The position numbers and the translations under genes were made by a program. The notes below the pieces were generated by a model, which did no database searches, had not been told where the DNA came from, and saw only the letters and a program-made list of their open reading frames with translations. This document shows positions 7,872 through 14,521 of a DNA stretch of 40,397 nt, piece after piece. Position 1 is the stretch's first letter. The number at the start of each line of letters is the position of its first letter. The DNA comes from an uncultured Clostridia bacterium (GTDB taxonomy: Bacteria; Bacillota; Clostridia; Oscillospirales; Ruminococcaceae): NCBI GenBank assembly GCA_947628655.1, contig CANRAS010000018.1, positions 1-40,397 on the forward strand. Reading direction: 5' to 3'.

Positions 7872-7893
7872 AAACTTAACAACTAGTCGTTAA
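7872..7893. promoter_or_regulatory. Palindromic operator-like site
   Basis: CTTAACAACTAGTCGTTAAG is a 20-bp near-perfect palindrome centred on ACTAGT. A related sequence, CTTGACAACTAGTTATAA, lies near 8082-8100. It may bind one of the island regulators; this is inferred from symmetry only. Confidence 0.4.
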
Positions 7894-7907
7894 GTGTGAG
7901 CAGTATT

Positions 7908-8051
7908 ATGTCAGATATTAACACAGAGTTGCCGATAATAGAGCGGGTCGGCGGGGTCGGTCTGAATAGCAAACTGTTATTGAGTAGCGGCGGGGTTTGC
8001 TATAAAGTAAAGGTAAAAACAATAGCGGCGGGAGTTCCCGCCGCTATATAA
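7908..8051 (+). CDS. Possible 47-residue small protein
   Basis: An ATG frame begins MSDINTELPIIERVGGVGLN and runs to a TAA. Its last codons fall in the palindrome GCGGCGGGAGTTCCCGCCGC (about 8024-8045). It lies downstream of the promoter in the 115-bp repeat and upstream of a strong terminator, so it is probably on a transcript. The upstream sequence (GTGAGCAG) is a poor ribosome binding site and no family is recognisable. It may equally be non-coding RNA. Confidence 0.25.
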   Translation: MSDINTELPIIERVGGVGLNSKLLLSSGGVCYKVKVKTIAAGVPAAI

Positions 8052-8121
8052 TAAGGATTGAGGACTTATAAAAGTTGTGAAAATACTTGACAACTAGTTA
8101 TAAATCTGAATATATAGAGAA

Positions 8122-8161
8122 AAGAAAAACCGCCGTTATTAAACAGCGGTTTTCTTTTTAT
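8122..8161. terminator. Bidirectional terminator
   Basis: The stem AAAACCGC/GCGGTTTT, with an inner GTT/AAC extension, has a T-rich run on the plus side (CTTTTTATT) and a T-rich run on the minus strand as well. It separates minus-strand genes (8174-9164) from whatever plus-strand transcript starts near 7635. Its presence is indirect evidence that the gene-poor interior is transcribed. Confidence 0.75.
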
Positions 8162-8173
8162 TGCCGTGCTAAA

Positions 8174-8530
8174 TCAATAAACCGTAAAACATACAACATC
8201 CTCGGGGGTTATATGGCGGTAGTAGGTGGGGTCACTCCAACAACTTCCCACTATATCACAAAATGCTTTGTGTGAAATGGGTTTCGGGAGAAAATCCGAA
8301 TATTCCTTTATCCACGCGCGGCGGTGTTCGTCTTTCTCGAAAATTGCTATACTGTAACCCGTGCCGTCCTCGTAAAGCGCGAATTTGGAGCGCGGGAGCA
8401 GTGTTTTCAAGCCTGTTGTGAAGTTCTTGAAATACCCGTCTAGTTTCTCCATAACGCTTTCTTCCTCGTTATAGTTCAGTTTGTCGGTGTTCGCCTTGAA
8501 TTCGTCAAGCAGTTTACCTAATTTGTTCAT
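8174..8530 (-). CDS. Small island protein of unknown function
   Basis: The start at ATG 8530 is chosen because AAGAAAGGAAAAACC precedes it; the longer frame to 8572 has no such site. The 118-residue product is helical and acidic in its N-terminal half (MNKLGKLLDEFKANTDKLNY). A mixed C-terminal half follows, rich in aromatic residues. No family is recognised. It follows the ParB-like gene by 67 bp on the same strand and ends just before the bidirectional terminator, so these two genes likely form an operon. Confidence 0.6.
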   Translation of the reverse strand: MNKLGKLLDEFKANTDKLNYNEEESVMEKLDGYFKNFTTGLKTLLPRSKFALYEDGTGYSIAIFEKDEHRRAWIKEYSDFLPKPISHKAFCDIVGSCWSDPTYYRHITPEDVVCFTVY

Positions 8531-8597
8531 AATGGTTTTTCCTTTCTTAATACATTGTGTTGCCTTGTTCACGCCGTTTCAGGCGTTCCGAACATAG

Positions 8598-9164
8598 TCA
8601 AGCACATTTTTTAATTTCCTTTTTCTTTTGGTAGAAAAAGTTTTCGGGGATTATGTGCGCTTTGATTTTTTCGACTTTCAGAACCTTTGCGGCGCACACA
8701 GCCGCGTAACCGTCAAGGATTTTCCCTTTTGGCGACACTATAACCTTTTTACCGAAACTTCCCGTTTCGTTATAGGCGTTTATACAGGCTTTAACCTTTT
8801 CCTCGTTCGGTGCTGTCCAATGGTCGGGCGGGTAAAGGGTTGAGGTGTCCACGGTTTCAACAGTCGAACACAATTTGCGGTTAAAGCTAGCGCGGGTCTT
8901 GCTCGTTACCAGAATAGCCTTTACAGTGTCCTGCTCGTTGTTCTTTGCCGTGATATAGTCGCGGTAACCCATTATAAGGTTATATGTTTCCTCGCCCTTG
9001 CTTTTAACCTTGTGTACAATAACCATAGGTTCATTTAAAAGGGTGCTAACCTTGTCACCGTTTTCAACCGCTTTCAAGTGGCAAGGCATAACCAAACTAA
9101 CCTTTGATAATGGGATAGTCACGGCGTTGACCGAGTTGTTTTTTCTGAAAGTTGATACTGTCAT
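8598..9164 (-). CDS. ParB-like domain protein
   Basis: The ATG at 9164 is preferred: GAAAGGAAGT lies 7-8 bp upstream, and the alternative start at 9182 would put that site inside the gene. The 188-residue protein has, in residues about 130-170, the segment VIVSPKGKILDGYAAVCAAK followed by VLKVEKIKAHII. This fits the ParB/Srx core (a D-G-x-x-R/A-x-x-A-A-K helix followed by a beta strand). The Arg usual in the ParB nuclease-like motif (DGxHR) is not there, so catalytic or CTPase activity is uncertain. No ParA gene is nearby, so a partition role is unlikely on present evidence. Confidence 0.55.
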   Translation of the reverse strand: MTVSTFRKNNSVNAVTIPLSKVSLVMPCHLKAVENGDKVSTLLNEPMVIVHKVKSKGEETYNLIMGYRDYITAKNNEQDTVKAILVTSKTRASFNRKLCSTVETVDTSTLYPPDHWTAPNEEKVKACINAYNETGSFGKKVIVSPKGKILDGYAAVCAAKVLKVEKIKAHIIPENFFYQKKKEIKKCA

Positions 9165-9200
9165 ACTGTCACTTCCTTTCATTTAATTTTATTGCAAGTC

Positions 9201-9229
9201 TTGACAAACCTGTAATTATATTATATAAT
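9201..9229 (+). promoter_or_regulatory. Strong sigma-A promoter in divergent region
   Basis: A perfect TTGACA (9201-9206) and TATAAT (9224-9229) with a 17-bp spacer drive the ribbon-helix-helix gene. The very AT-rich palindromic sequence ATATTATATAATATA overlaps the -10. On the minus strand TTGTAT plus TATAAT, also 17 bp apart, could serve the ParB-like gene. The region is thus a candidate divergent operator for the ribbon-helix-helix protein. Confidence 0.75.
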
Positions 9230-9351
9230 ATAACTGTACTATATACAAGTGGCGTTTTAAACGAATTTTTAAGGCATTTTTTGTGCAACTTTATATAGAG
9301 CCAATATATTTCACTTTTAACAGAAAAATGTTTACTTTGCAGGAGGTAACA

Positions 9352-9600
9352 ATGGGCGGTAAATACACAGACGCGCAGAAAAGAGCGACAATGAAATACT
9401 TAGAGGAAAAAACCGATTTAATAAGGTTTCGTGCGCCTAAAGGCTCTAAAGCTAAATATCAGGCGTTGGCGAAACGGCGCGGAAAGAGTTTGACGGCGGT
9501 TATTATTGAACTGTTGGAACGCGAACTACAAGCCGAAACAACAGAAAACAGCAGTATAAAAGCGGTGGATAACGAGCAGAGCAAAAACAATAAAGTCTAA
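9352..9600 (+). CDS. Ribbon-helix-helix (Arc-like) DNA-binding protein
   Basis: The start at ATG 9352 sits behind GCAGGAGGTAACA; an upstream frame to 9283 is not supported. The 82-residue protein has the layout of Arc/MetJ-type ribbon-helix-helix regulators: a strand TDLIRFRAPKGSK, helix 1 AKYQALAKRRGK and helix 2 SLTAVIIELLERELQ. The N-terminal KYTDAQKRATMKYLEEKTD is typical of small regulators on Firmicutes integrative elements. A Gln/Asn/Lys-rich tail follows. It is placed between its own strong promoter and the 115-bp repeat in front of the integrase gene, so it may control integrase expression or serve as a directionality factor. Confidence 0.75.
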   Translation: MGGKYTDAQKRATMKYLEEKTDLIRFRAPKGSKAKYQALAKRRGKSLTAVIIELLERELQAETTENSSIKAVDNEQSKNNKV

Positions 9601-9616
9601 CAGTCCATTAACAAGC

Positions 9617-9731
9617 ACATCAACGCAGAGCGCGTTAAATGCCCTAAATTTGAACGATAACCCCTTTGTGGTATAGTTTCATTACAAGGCATATAAAACC
9701 CCTTAAAAACGATTTTAGAGGGTATTCTGAA
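9617..9731 (+). repeat. 115-bp direct repeat, copy 2, upstream of integrase
   Basis: This is the second copy of 7574-7688, lying between the ribbon-helix-helix gene and the integrase. It keeps TTGAAC (9650-9655), a 16-bp spacer and TATAGT (9672-9677). If active, this promoter would give an integrase mRNA with a leader of about 210 nt. The rest of 9732-9891 is T-rich and G-rich sequence with no gene. Confidence 0.75.
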
Positions 9732-9891
9732 CGTTAGGGGGTATGGGGTTGAATTAATTCGCGGGGTGGGTTTACATATTGCTTTTTCTTTTTCGCGGTG
9801 TGGGGTGTGGAGGTGTTGGAAATTTACAAAACTTGAAAAATCTAGTCTACCGTGCTTTTAAAGGCGGGTAAACTGTAAAGGGGTTACGGGT

Positions 9892-11055
9892 ATGTCCATT
9901 AACAAATACTATAAAAATAACAAGCCTGTAAGGGATAAGGAGGGGCGTTTGGGGTATCGTGTGCGCGTTTCCTATACGGATTTGAACGGGAATTACAAGC
10001 AAGCCGAAAAAATTGTTTTCGGACTAGCGGAGGCGCAAATGACCGAACGCCAATTAATGGTTGATTACAAGGAAAGAAAAGACGGTATTTTAAAGAATAG
10101 ACTGACGGTAAATGAACTTATAGACGAATACTTGAATTATCATAGTATAGAGGTAAAAGAAACTTCCCTTGACTCCACCGCTAAAGTATTGAGATTAAGA
10201 GTTAGACCGTATTTAGGGGAATGCAGACTTGACAAGCTGACACAAAAAAGGCTTGCAGAGTGGAAAATAACCATTAGCGGACTTAACCTTTCAGACCGTA
10301 CCAAACAAGGCGCATACTCTATTTTCGTTGCCCTGTTGAATTACGCCGTTAAAATGCAATACATACCGAAAAATCCGCTTTCGGTGTTGGGGAACTTCAA
10401 AAAGAGCAGTAACGCAGAAGAAAAACCGCAGAAGTTGAGGTATTACACGGTCGAACAGTTCCAGAAGTTTATAGCCGTAGCGCAAAAGCATTGTAAAACC
10501 GTTAATGATTGGGGGTTTTATATGTTCTTTTTATTGGCATTTTTCACAGGTTGCCGAAAAGGTGAATTAAACGCCCTGCGTTGGTCTGATATAGAGGGAA
10601 ATGTAATTCACGTTCGGCGGCAAATAGCGCAAAAGTTGAAAGGGATAAAGGACAAGGAAACGACAACAAAAACAAGTGCTAGTAACCGTGACTTGCAAGT
10701 ACCCCCGCAAATAGTAGAGAAGTTGAAAGAGCATAAAGAACGCCAAAAGAAAGCGGCGGGGGATTTGTTTACCGAGGATTTTCGGGTCTGCGGGGGCGTT
10801 GGAACTCTTAGAGATACAACAATTGACAAGCGTAACCGACAATACGCCGAGGAGGCGGGGTTACCGCACATCACTATACACGAATACAGACACTCGCACG
10901 CATCGTTACTAGCTAATAACAATATAAATATACAAGAGGTAGCACGGCGATTAGGTCATAGCAATGTTAATATGACGTGGCAAATATACAGCCATTTATA
11001 CCCTAGTCAAGAGGAAAAAGCACTTGAAATATTAAAAGATATAGAGTTAGACTAG
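9892..11055 (+). CDS. Tyrosine-recombinase integrase
   Basis: This is a 387-residue Tn916/phage-type integrase. Residues about 1-65 form the small N-terminal arm-binding domain. Residues about 70-170 are the SAM-like core-binding domain (LTVNELIDEYLNYH). The rest is the catalytic domain with Arg222 (TGCRKGELNALRW), the H-E-Y-R-H box at His330-Arg333, RRLGHSN with His356 or nearby, and the nucleophile Tyr366 in QIYSHLY. All key residues are present, so the enzyme should be active. It lies 80 bp from the right attachment repeat, the usual place for an integrase that targets a tRNA gene. Confidence 0.93.
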   Translation: MSINKYYKNNKPVRDKEGRLGYRVRVSYTDLNGNYKQAEKIVFGLAEAQMTERQLMVDYKERKDGILKNRLTVNELIDEYLNYHSIEVKETSLDSTAKVLRLRVRPYLGECRLDKLTQKRLAEWKITISGLNLSDRTKQGAYSIFVALLNYAVKMQYIPKNPLSVLGNFKKSSNAEEKPQKLRYYTVEQFQKFIAVAQKHCKTVNDWGFYMFFLLAFFTGCRKGELNALRWSDIEGNVIHVRRQIAQKLKGIKDKETTTKTSASNRDLQVPPQIVEKLKEHKERQKKAAGDLFTEDFRVCGGVGTLRDTTIDKRNRQYAEEAGLPHITIHEYRHSHASLLANNNINIQEVARRLGHSNVNMTWQIYSHLYPSQEEKALEILKDIELD

Positions 11056-11069
11056 TCAAAAATTTTTAA

Positions 11070-11092
11070 TTATTTAGGGATTTTTTAGGGAT
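11070..11092 (+). repeat. Right-end TTTAGGGAT direct repeats
   Basis: Two copies of (A)TTTAGGGAT lie 45-65 bp inside the right attachment repeat and match the three copies near 3540-3575. They are candidate integrase arm-binding sites. Confidence 0.5.
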
Positions 11093-11101
11093 AGAAAAAT
11101 T

Positions 11102-11128
11102 AAAAACCGCATTACAATGCGGTTTTTT
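11102..11128. terminator. Terminator shared by integrase and tRNA-Ala
   Basis: AAAAACCGCAT and ATGCGGTTTTT form a stem with a 4-base loop. It is T-rich on both strands, so it can end the integrase mRNA on the plus strand. On the minus strand it gives the tRNA a new terminator 7-8 bp past its CCA end, replacing the original at 3357-3395. Confidence 0.8.
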
Positions 11129-11134
11129 CATATA

Positions 11135-11151
11135 GTGGTGGAGATAAGGGG
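11135..11151 (+). repeat. attR direct repeat within tRNA-Ala
   Basis: The 17 bp are identical to 3394-3410. They overlap the CCA and 3' acceptor strand of the tRNA gene. Confidence 0.88.
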
Positions 11152-11211
11152 ATTCGAACCCCTGACCTCTTACATGCGAAGCAAGCGCTCTCCCAACTGA
11201 GCTATACCCCC
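11136..11211 (-). tRNA. tRNA-Ala (anticodon CGC)
   Basis: The 76-nt cloverleaf reads on the minus strand. The acceptor GGGGGTA pairs with TATCTCC (two G-U pairs), the D arm is GCTCAGTTGGGAGAGC, and the anticodon stem CTTGC/GTAAG holds the loop TTCGCAT, giving anticodon CGC. The T arm contains GGTTCGAATCC. The CCA end is encoded. The last 16 nt form the island attachment site, regenerated by the integration, so the tRNA remains intact. Confidence 0.92.
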
Positions 11212-11256
11212 ATGGAACGACTGCCGAAATTTGAACGGCTTAGTTGTTACTTTAAC

Positions 11257-11285
11257 AGTATAGCACATTCCGAGCGTTTTGTCAA
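11257..11285 (-). promoter_or_regulatory. Promoter of tRNA-Ala
   Basis: On the minus strand, TTGACA (11285-11280) and TATACT (11262-11257) are separated by 17 bp, about 45 bp upstream of the tRNA 5' end. Confidence 0.85.
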
Positions 11286-11363
11286 GGGGTTTTGAAAAAA
11301 ATCGCGCCGTAGTCCCTTGTGCGCGGTTTAATGCGCTTAAAGAGGAAAATCTGCCGTAGGCTC

Positions 11364-11500
11364 TTTACAAATCAAGTTTTTTGTGCTATAATATAGAAAA
11401 CGCAATATCTTTAACAGGATAAACCGTATACTTCAAAGGGGCATAATATTGGTTTGGGTCAAAGCCTCTTTGTGCTATAATAGTTGTTAGAGAATAGATA
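11364..11500 (+). promoter_or_regulatory. Two promoter-like sites before the aminotransferase gene
   Basis: The string TTTGTGCTATAAT occurs twice, near 11382-11394 and 11469-11481. Each has a TGn-type extended -10 and a weak -35 (TTTACA with 17 bp; TTGGGT with 16 bp). The same string is also the -10 of the toxin-antitoxin promoter at 16519-16531. The leader that follows holds a hairpin (GTTAG...GCTAAC, about 11508-11531). Apart from these, 11286-11567 shows nothing recognisable. Confidence 0.55.
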
Positions 11501-11567
11501 ATAGCAGTTAGTTTGCCGATTGCCGGCTAACTGACGGAAACTAAAAACTATAAGGGGCTGTAACTAT

Positions 11568-12755
11568 ATGCTTAAACCGTTTTCAAACAAAGTCGCGGGG
11601 CTTGCACCGTCGGCTATACGCGAGATATTGAAGTTTACCGCCGACCCGGAGGTTATCAGTTTCGCGGCGGGAAATCCCGCGCCTGAGGCGTTCCCCGTGG
11701 AAACTATACGGCGGTTGTCTGACGAGATTTTCGCCGCCGAGCCGATAAACGCTCTGCAATATTCGGTGACGGAGGGGTACGCGCCGCTGCGTGCCTGGCT
11801 CGAAAACGACCTCCGCTATAAGGGAATGTTCGCGGATAATGATATGGTAATCGTCACGGCGGGCGCACAGCAGGCTATCGAAACGACCGCTAAGATACTT
11901 TGCAACGAGGGCGACGTTATCTTTTGCGAAGACCCCAGCTTTATCGGTTCGCTGAACGCGTTCAGAAGTTACGGTGTAAGGCTTGTCGGACTGCCGACGG
12001 ACAAGGACGGCATTTTGACGGATAAATTTGAGGAGGCTCTGACGGCAGAACCTACCGCGAAATTCCTCTACACTATCCCGAATTTCCAGAACCCGACGGG
12101 AAACACGACGACGCTTGCCCGCCGTCAGGAAATATTAAAACTCGCGGAGAAGTATGGCGTTTACATTCTTGAGGATAACCCCTACGGCGATTTGAGGTTT
12201 GCGGGCGAGCCTGTTGCAAGCTATAAATCGCTCGATACAAAAGGCGTTGTGCTATATGCGGGGACGTTCTCGAAAACGCTTGCTCCGGGACTGCGCGTAG
12301 GGTATCTTTGCGGGGAAAAAGAGTTCGTCGGGAAAGCGGTCGTAGGGTTGCAGACAAGCACCGTTCACACGAACATTTGGGCGCAGATGCTTACATATAA
12401 ATTCGTCACGACCGTTGACTTTAAAGAACACTTAAAGCGTTTGCAGGAAATCTACCGCGGGAAATATACGCGTATGGCGAACGCCCTGAAAGCGAATATG
12501 CCCGATTGCATTACTTATTCGGAACCGCAGGGCGGGCTGTTTATATGGGCGACCATTCCCGACGAGTACGATATGAACGCTTTTTGTACGGAGGCGGTTC
12601 ATAGGAAAGTCGCGCTTGTGCCGGGAAACGCGTTTTTGAGCGACGAGAACGCCGTTTCACATTCGTTCAGAATGAATTTCTCAACGCCGACGGACGAGCA
12701 AATCGACAAGGGCGTAGAAATACTCGGCGCATTTGCGCGGGAGTTTTTTAAATAA
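11568..12755 (+). CDS. PLP-dependent aminotransferase, class I/II (2-aminoadipate/LysN-like)
   Basis: This 395-residue fold-type I enzyme transfers amino groups using pyridoxal phosphate. The cofactor lysine is Lys236 in AGTFSKTLAPGLRVGY, and the phosphate- and ring-contact motifs are IVTAGAQQAIE, PNFQNPTGNT and LEDNPYGDLRF. The N-terminal block (SAIREILKF...VISFAAGNPAPEAFP) is typical of the 2-aminoadipate/aromatic/MocR-catalytic-domain group without the DNA-binding part. Exact substrate cannot be read from sequence: alpha-aminoadipate, aromatic and branched-chain amino acids are candidates. The gene lies 33 bp before trpS on the same strand, so the two are probably co-transcribed. Confidence 0.88.
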   Translation: MLKPFSNKVAGLAPSAIREILKFTADPEVISFAAGNPAPEAFPVETIRRLSDEIFAAEPINALQYSVTEGYAPLRAWLENDLRYKGMFADNDMVIVTAGAQQAIETTAKILCNEGDVIFCEDPSFIGSLNAFRSYGVRLVGLPTDKDGILTDKFEEALTAEPTAKFLYTIPNFQNPTGNTTTLARRQEILKLAEKYGVYILEDNPYGDLRFAGEPVASYKSLDTKGVVLYAGTFSKTLAPGLRVGYLCGEKEFVGKAVVGLQTSTVHTNIWAQMLTYKFVTTVDFKEHLKRLQEIYRGKYTRMANALKANMPDCITYSEPQGGLFIWATIPDEYDMNAFCTEAVHRKVALVPGNAFLSDENAVSHSFRMNFSTPTDEQIDKGVEILGAFAREFFK

Positions 12756-12788
12756 TTTTGCGTTTTAATAACTGAAAGGAAATCCGTT

Positions 12789-13790
12789 ATGGAAGAACAG
12801 AAGAAAAAGAAGATATTAAGCCTTATTCAGCCGACAAATACCCCGCACTTGGGGAATTATCTCGGCGCTATGCAGAATTGGGTAAAAATGCAGGACGAAT
12901 TTGACTGCACCTACGGCATAGCAGATTTACATTCGATAACCGTACGGCAAGACCCCGTAAAACTTCGTGCGCAGATAAGAGAGAGTTACGCTCTGCTTAT
13001 CGCCGCGGGACTTGACCCCGAACGCTCTACACTTTTTGTGCAGGGACACAATCCAAATCACGCGGAACTTGCGTGGATACTCAACTGCTATTCGCAGTTC
13101 GGGGAACTTTCGCGTATGACGCAGTTCAAGGACAAATCGGCAAAGCACCCCGAAAACATAAACGCGGGGCTGTTCACCTATCCCGTGCTTATGGCGGCGG
13201 ATATTCTGCTCTATCAAGCCGACCTTGTTCCCGTGGGGCAGGACCAGCTACAGCACCTGGAACTCGCGCGGAACATCTGCCAGCGCTTTAACGGCATTTA
13301 CGGCGATGTGTTCACAATGCCCGAAGGTTACATCACAAAATCGACGGCAAAGGTTATGTCCCTGCAAGATCCGCTAAAGAAGATGTCAAAATCGGACGAG
13401 AACCCGAACGCCTCCGTATGGGTGCTTGACGACCGCGACACGGTTATCAGAAAGTTCAAGAGAGCGGTGACGGACAGCGAAACGGAAGTCTGCGCGCGCG
13501 AGGGCAAGGACGGCATAATAAACCTTATGTCTATCTATGGCGCGGTGACGGGAAAATCGTTTGAGGAAATCGAAACGGAGTTCAAGGGCAAGGGCTACGG
13601 CGAATTTAAACTCGCGGTCGGCGAGGCGGTCGCTGACAAACTCGCGCCCATGCAGGCGGAATACAAGCGCGTAAGCGCGGATAAGGGCTACATCGACAAC
13701 TGTATGAAACAAGGAGCGGAGAAAGCGTTCAGAGCGAGCAGGAAAACTTTGCAGAAAGTGCAGAAAAAGGTGGGGTTTATAGTTTTGTAA
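12789..13790 (+). CDS. trpS: Tryptophan--tRNA ligase
   Basis: This class I aminoacyl-tRNA synthetase charges tRNA-Trp. It is 333 residues, normal for bacterial TrpS. The HIGH-like motif is PHLGN (residues 19-23, in QPTNTPHLGNYLGAMQ), and the KMSKS loop is intact at residues 198-202. PVGQDQLQHLELAR is the tryptophan-pocket segment of TrpS. The ribosome binding site is AAAGGAAA. It follows the aminotransferase gene closely. No T-box leader is seen directly upstream, so tryptophan-dependent control of this copy is not evident. Confidence 0.95.
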   Translation: MEEQKKKKILSLIQPTNTPHLGNYLGAMQNWVKMQDEFDCTYGIADLHSITVRQDPVKLRAQIRESYALLIAAGLDPERSTLFVQGHNPNHAELAWILNCYSQFGELSRMTQFKDKSAKHPENINAGLFTYPVLMAADILLYQADLVPVGQDQLQHLELARNICQRFNGIYGDVFTMPEGYITKSTAKVMSLQDPLKKMSKSDENPNASVWVLDDRDTVIRKFKRAVTDSETEVCAREGKDGIINLMSIYGAVTGKSFEEIETEFKGKGYGEFKLAVGEAVADKLAPMQAEYKRVSADKGYIDNCMKQGAEKAFRASRKTLQKVQKKVGFIVL

Positions 13791-13797
13791 GAGACTA

Positions 13798-13858
13798 GAG
13801 GTTAGAAGTAAGAGGTAAGAGGTAAGAGGTAAGAGGTAAGAGGTAAGAGGTAAGAGGT
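13798..13858 (+). repeat. Heptanucleotide microsatellite (AAGAGGT)n
   Basis: Seven perfect tandem copies of AAGAGGT (13810-13858) are preceded by the degenerate units TAGAGGTTAGAAGT. It begins 8 bp after the trpS stop codon. With a period of 7, TAA falls in all three forward frames. It is the purest of the heptanucleotide tracts in this window. Confidence 0.9.
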
Positions 13859-14206
13859 GCGCGGGCGTTGCCCGCGCATTTGGCTTTAGGCGTAGCAGCC
13901 GCAACCGTCCCCGCCGTAGGCTGTAAAAGTTTCGCCAGCCTTTTCAAAGGCTGCGGGGGTCACGGGGGCAGAGCCCCCGTGTCGCCGTCCGCAGACGGCG
14001 AAATCCCCCGCCTCAAGAGCTCCGCAAGGGGGTGAATTTTCGCGTCGCTATGCGACGCGAAAAGAGGGGGACGCCCTGCGATAAAGGGCGTCCCCTTTGC
14101 GCCTAGTGGAGCGCACGAAGTGCGCGGAACGGTCGGTTTAAAGCAACCTTTCCGCGCGCGGAATGCCGGTGACATTCCGCGCGCCAAAAGCCACGTTGCG
14201 AACCAT
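13859..14206. repeat. GC-rich palindromic repeats (small hairpin, family E, family C)
   Basis: There are three blocks. The hairpin TGCGCGGGC-GTT-GCCCGCGCA lies at about 13858-13878. Family E at 13926-14003, with CACGGGGGCAGAGCCCCCGTG, is repeated at 27505-27580. Family C at 14086-14203, with CGCACGAAGTGCGCG and GGAATGCCGGTGACATTCC, is repeated at 32987-33097. Frames through them are not conserved as proteins. From 14207 to 14436 there is no gene, only a short ACTATGCACTATGCACTTT tract near 14310. Confidence 0.75.
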
Positions 14207-14436
14207 AAACCCAAAGCCACATAATCCGCTGTAAGGCAATCCCGCGCCCGCAATGGCGCACATTATACAGCATTTTCCGCCAAGCGGATAATGCGTGCGC
14301 TTTGTACTTTGTACTATGCACTATGCACTTTACGCTATAAACTGATAATCCCCCGCAAAACCACCAGAAAACCGCCGTGATTTCCGCACTTTGATTGTGC
14401 ATAATCCACAAAAATATTCCGCGGGCGAAAAAGTAC

Positions 14437-14465
14437 TTGCAATTTGCGGTAAATTGTGTTATAAT
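14437..14465 (+). promoter_or_regulatory. Promoter of rpmB
   Basis: TTGCAA (14437-14442), 17 bp, then TATAAT (14460-14465). About 56 bp separate the -10 from the start codon. Confidence 0.85.
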
Positions 14466-14521
14466 ACAATTTGTTACTGATAAAATATTAGGGGTATGCC
14501 CTTTGAAAGGCGGTGTCATAA

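Larger units (their letters stand above)
3394..11151. mobile_element. Integrative genomic island in tRNA-Ala(CGC)
   Basis: The element is bounded by identical 17-bp direct repeats at 3394-3410 and 11135-11151; the right one is the 3' end of an intact tRNA gene. A tyrosine integrase lies 80 bp from the right end. The cargo includes Rha (a phage-type protein), an XRE-type regulator, a ParB-like protein and a ribbon-helix-helix protein. No relaxase, type IV secretion, replication, terminase or capsid gene is visible. It is therefore not obviously self-transmissible and may depend on a helper, like a phage satellite or mobilisable island, or be a reduced remnant. Its interior is clearly AT-richer than the flanks. 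Confidence 0.85.

Noticed and set aside
12700-12790. T-box or tryptophan leader before trpS
   Set aside because: The gap to the aminotransferase gene is only 33 bp, and no T-box-type sequence (such as TGGNACCGCG) or terminator is present there.
14103-14519. Minus-strand open frame upstream of rpmB
   Set aside because: It covers repeat family C and the rpmB promoter region. The product shows no domain, and its similarity to another frame at 32962 is only the shared DNA repeat.
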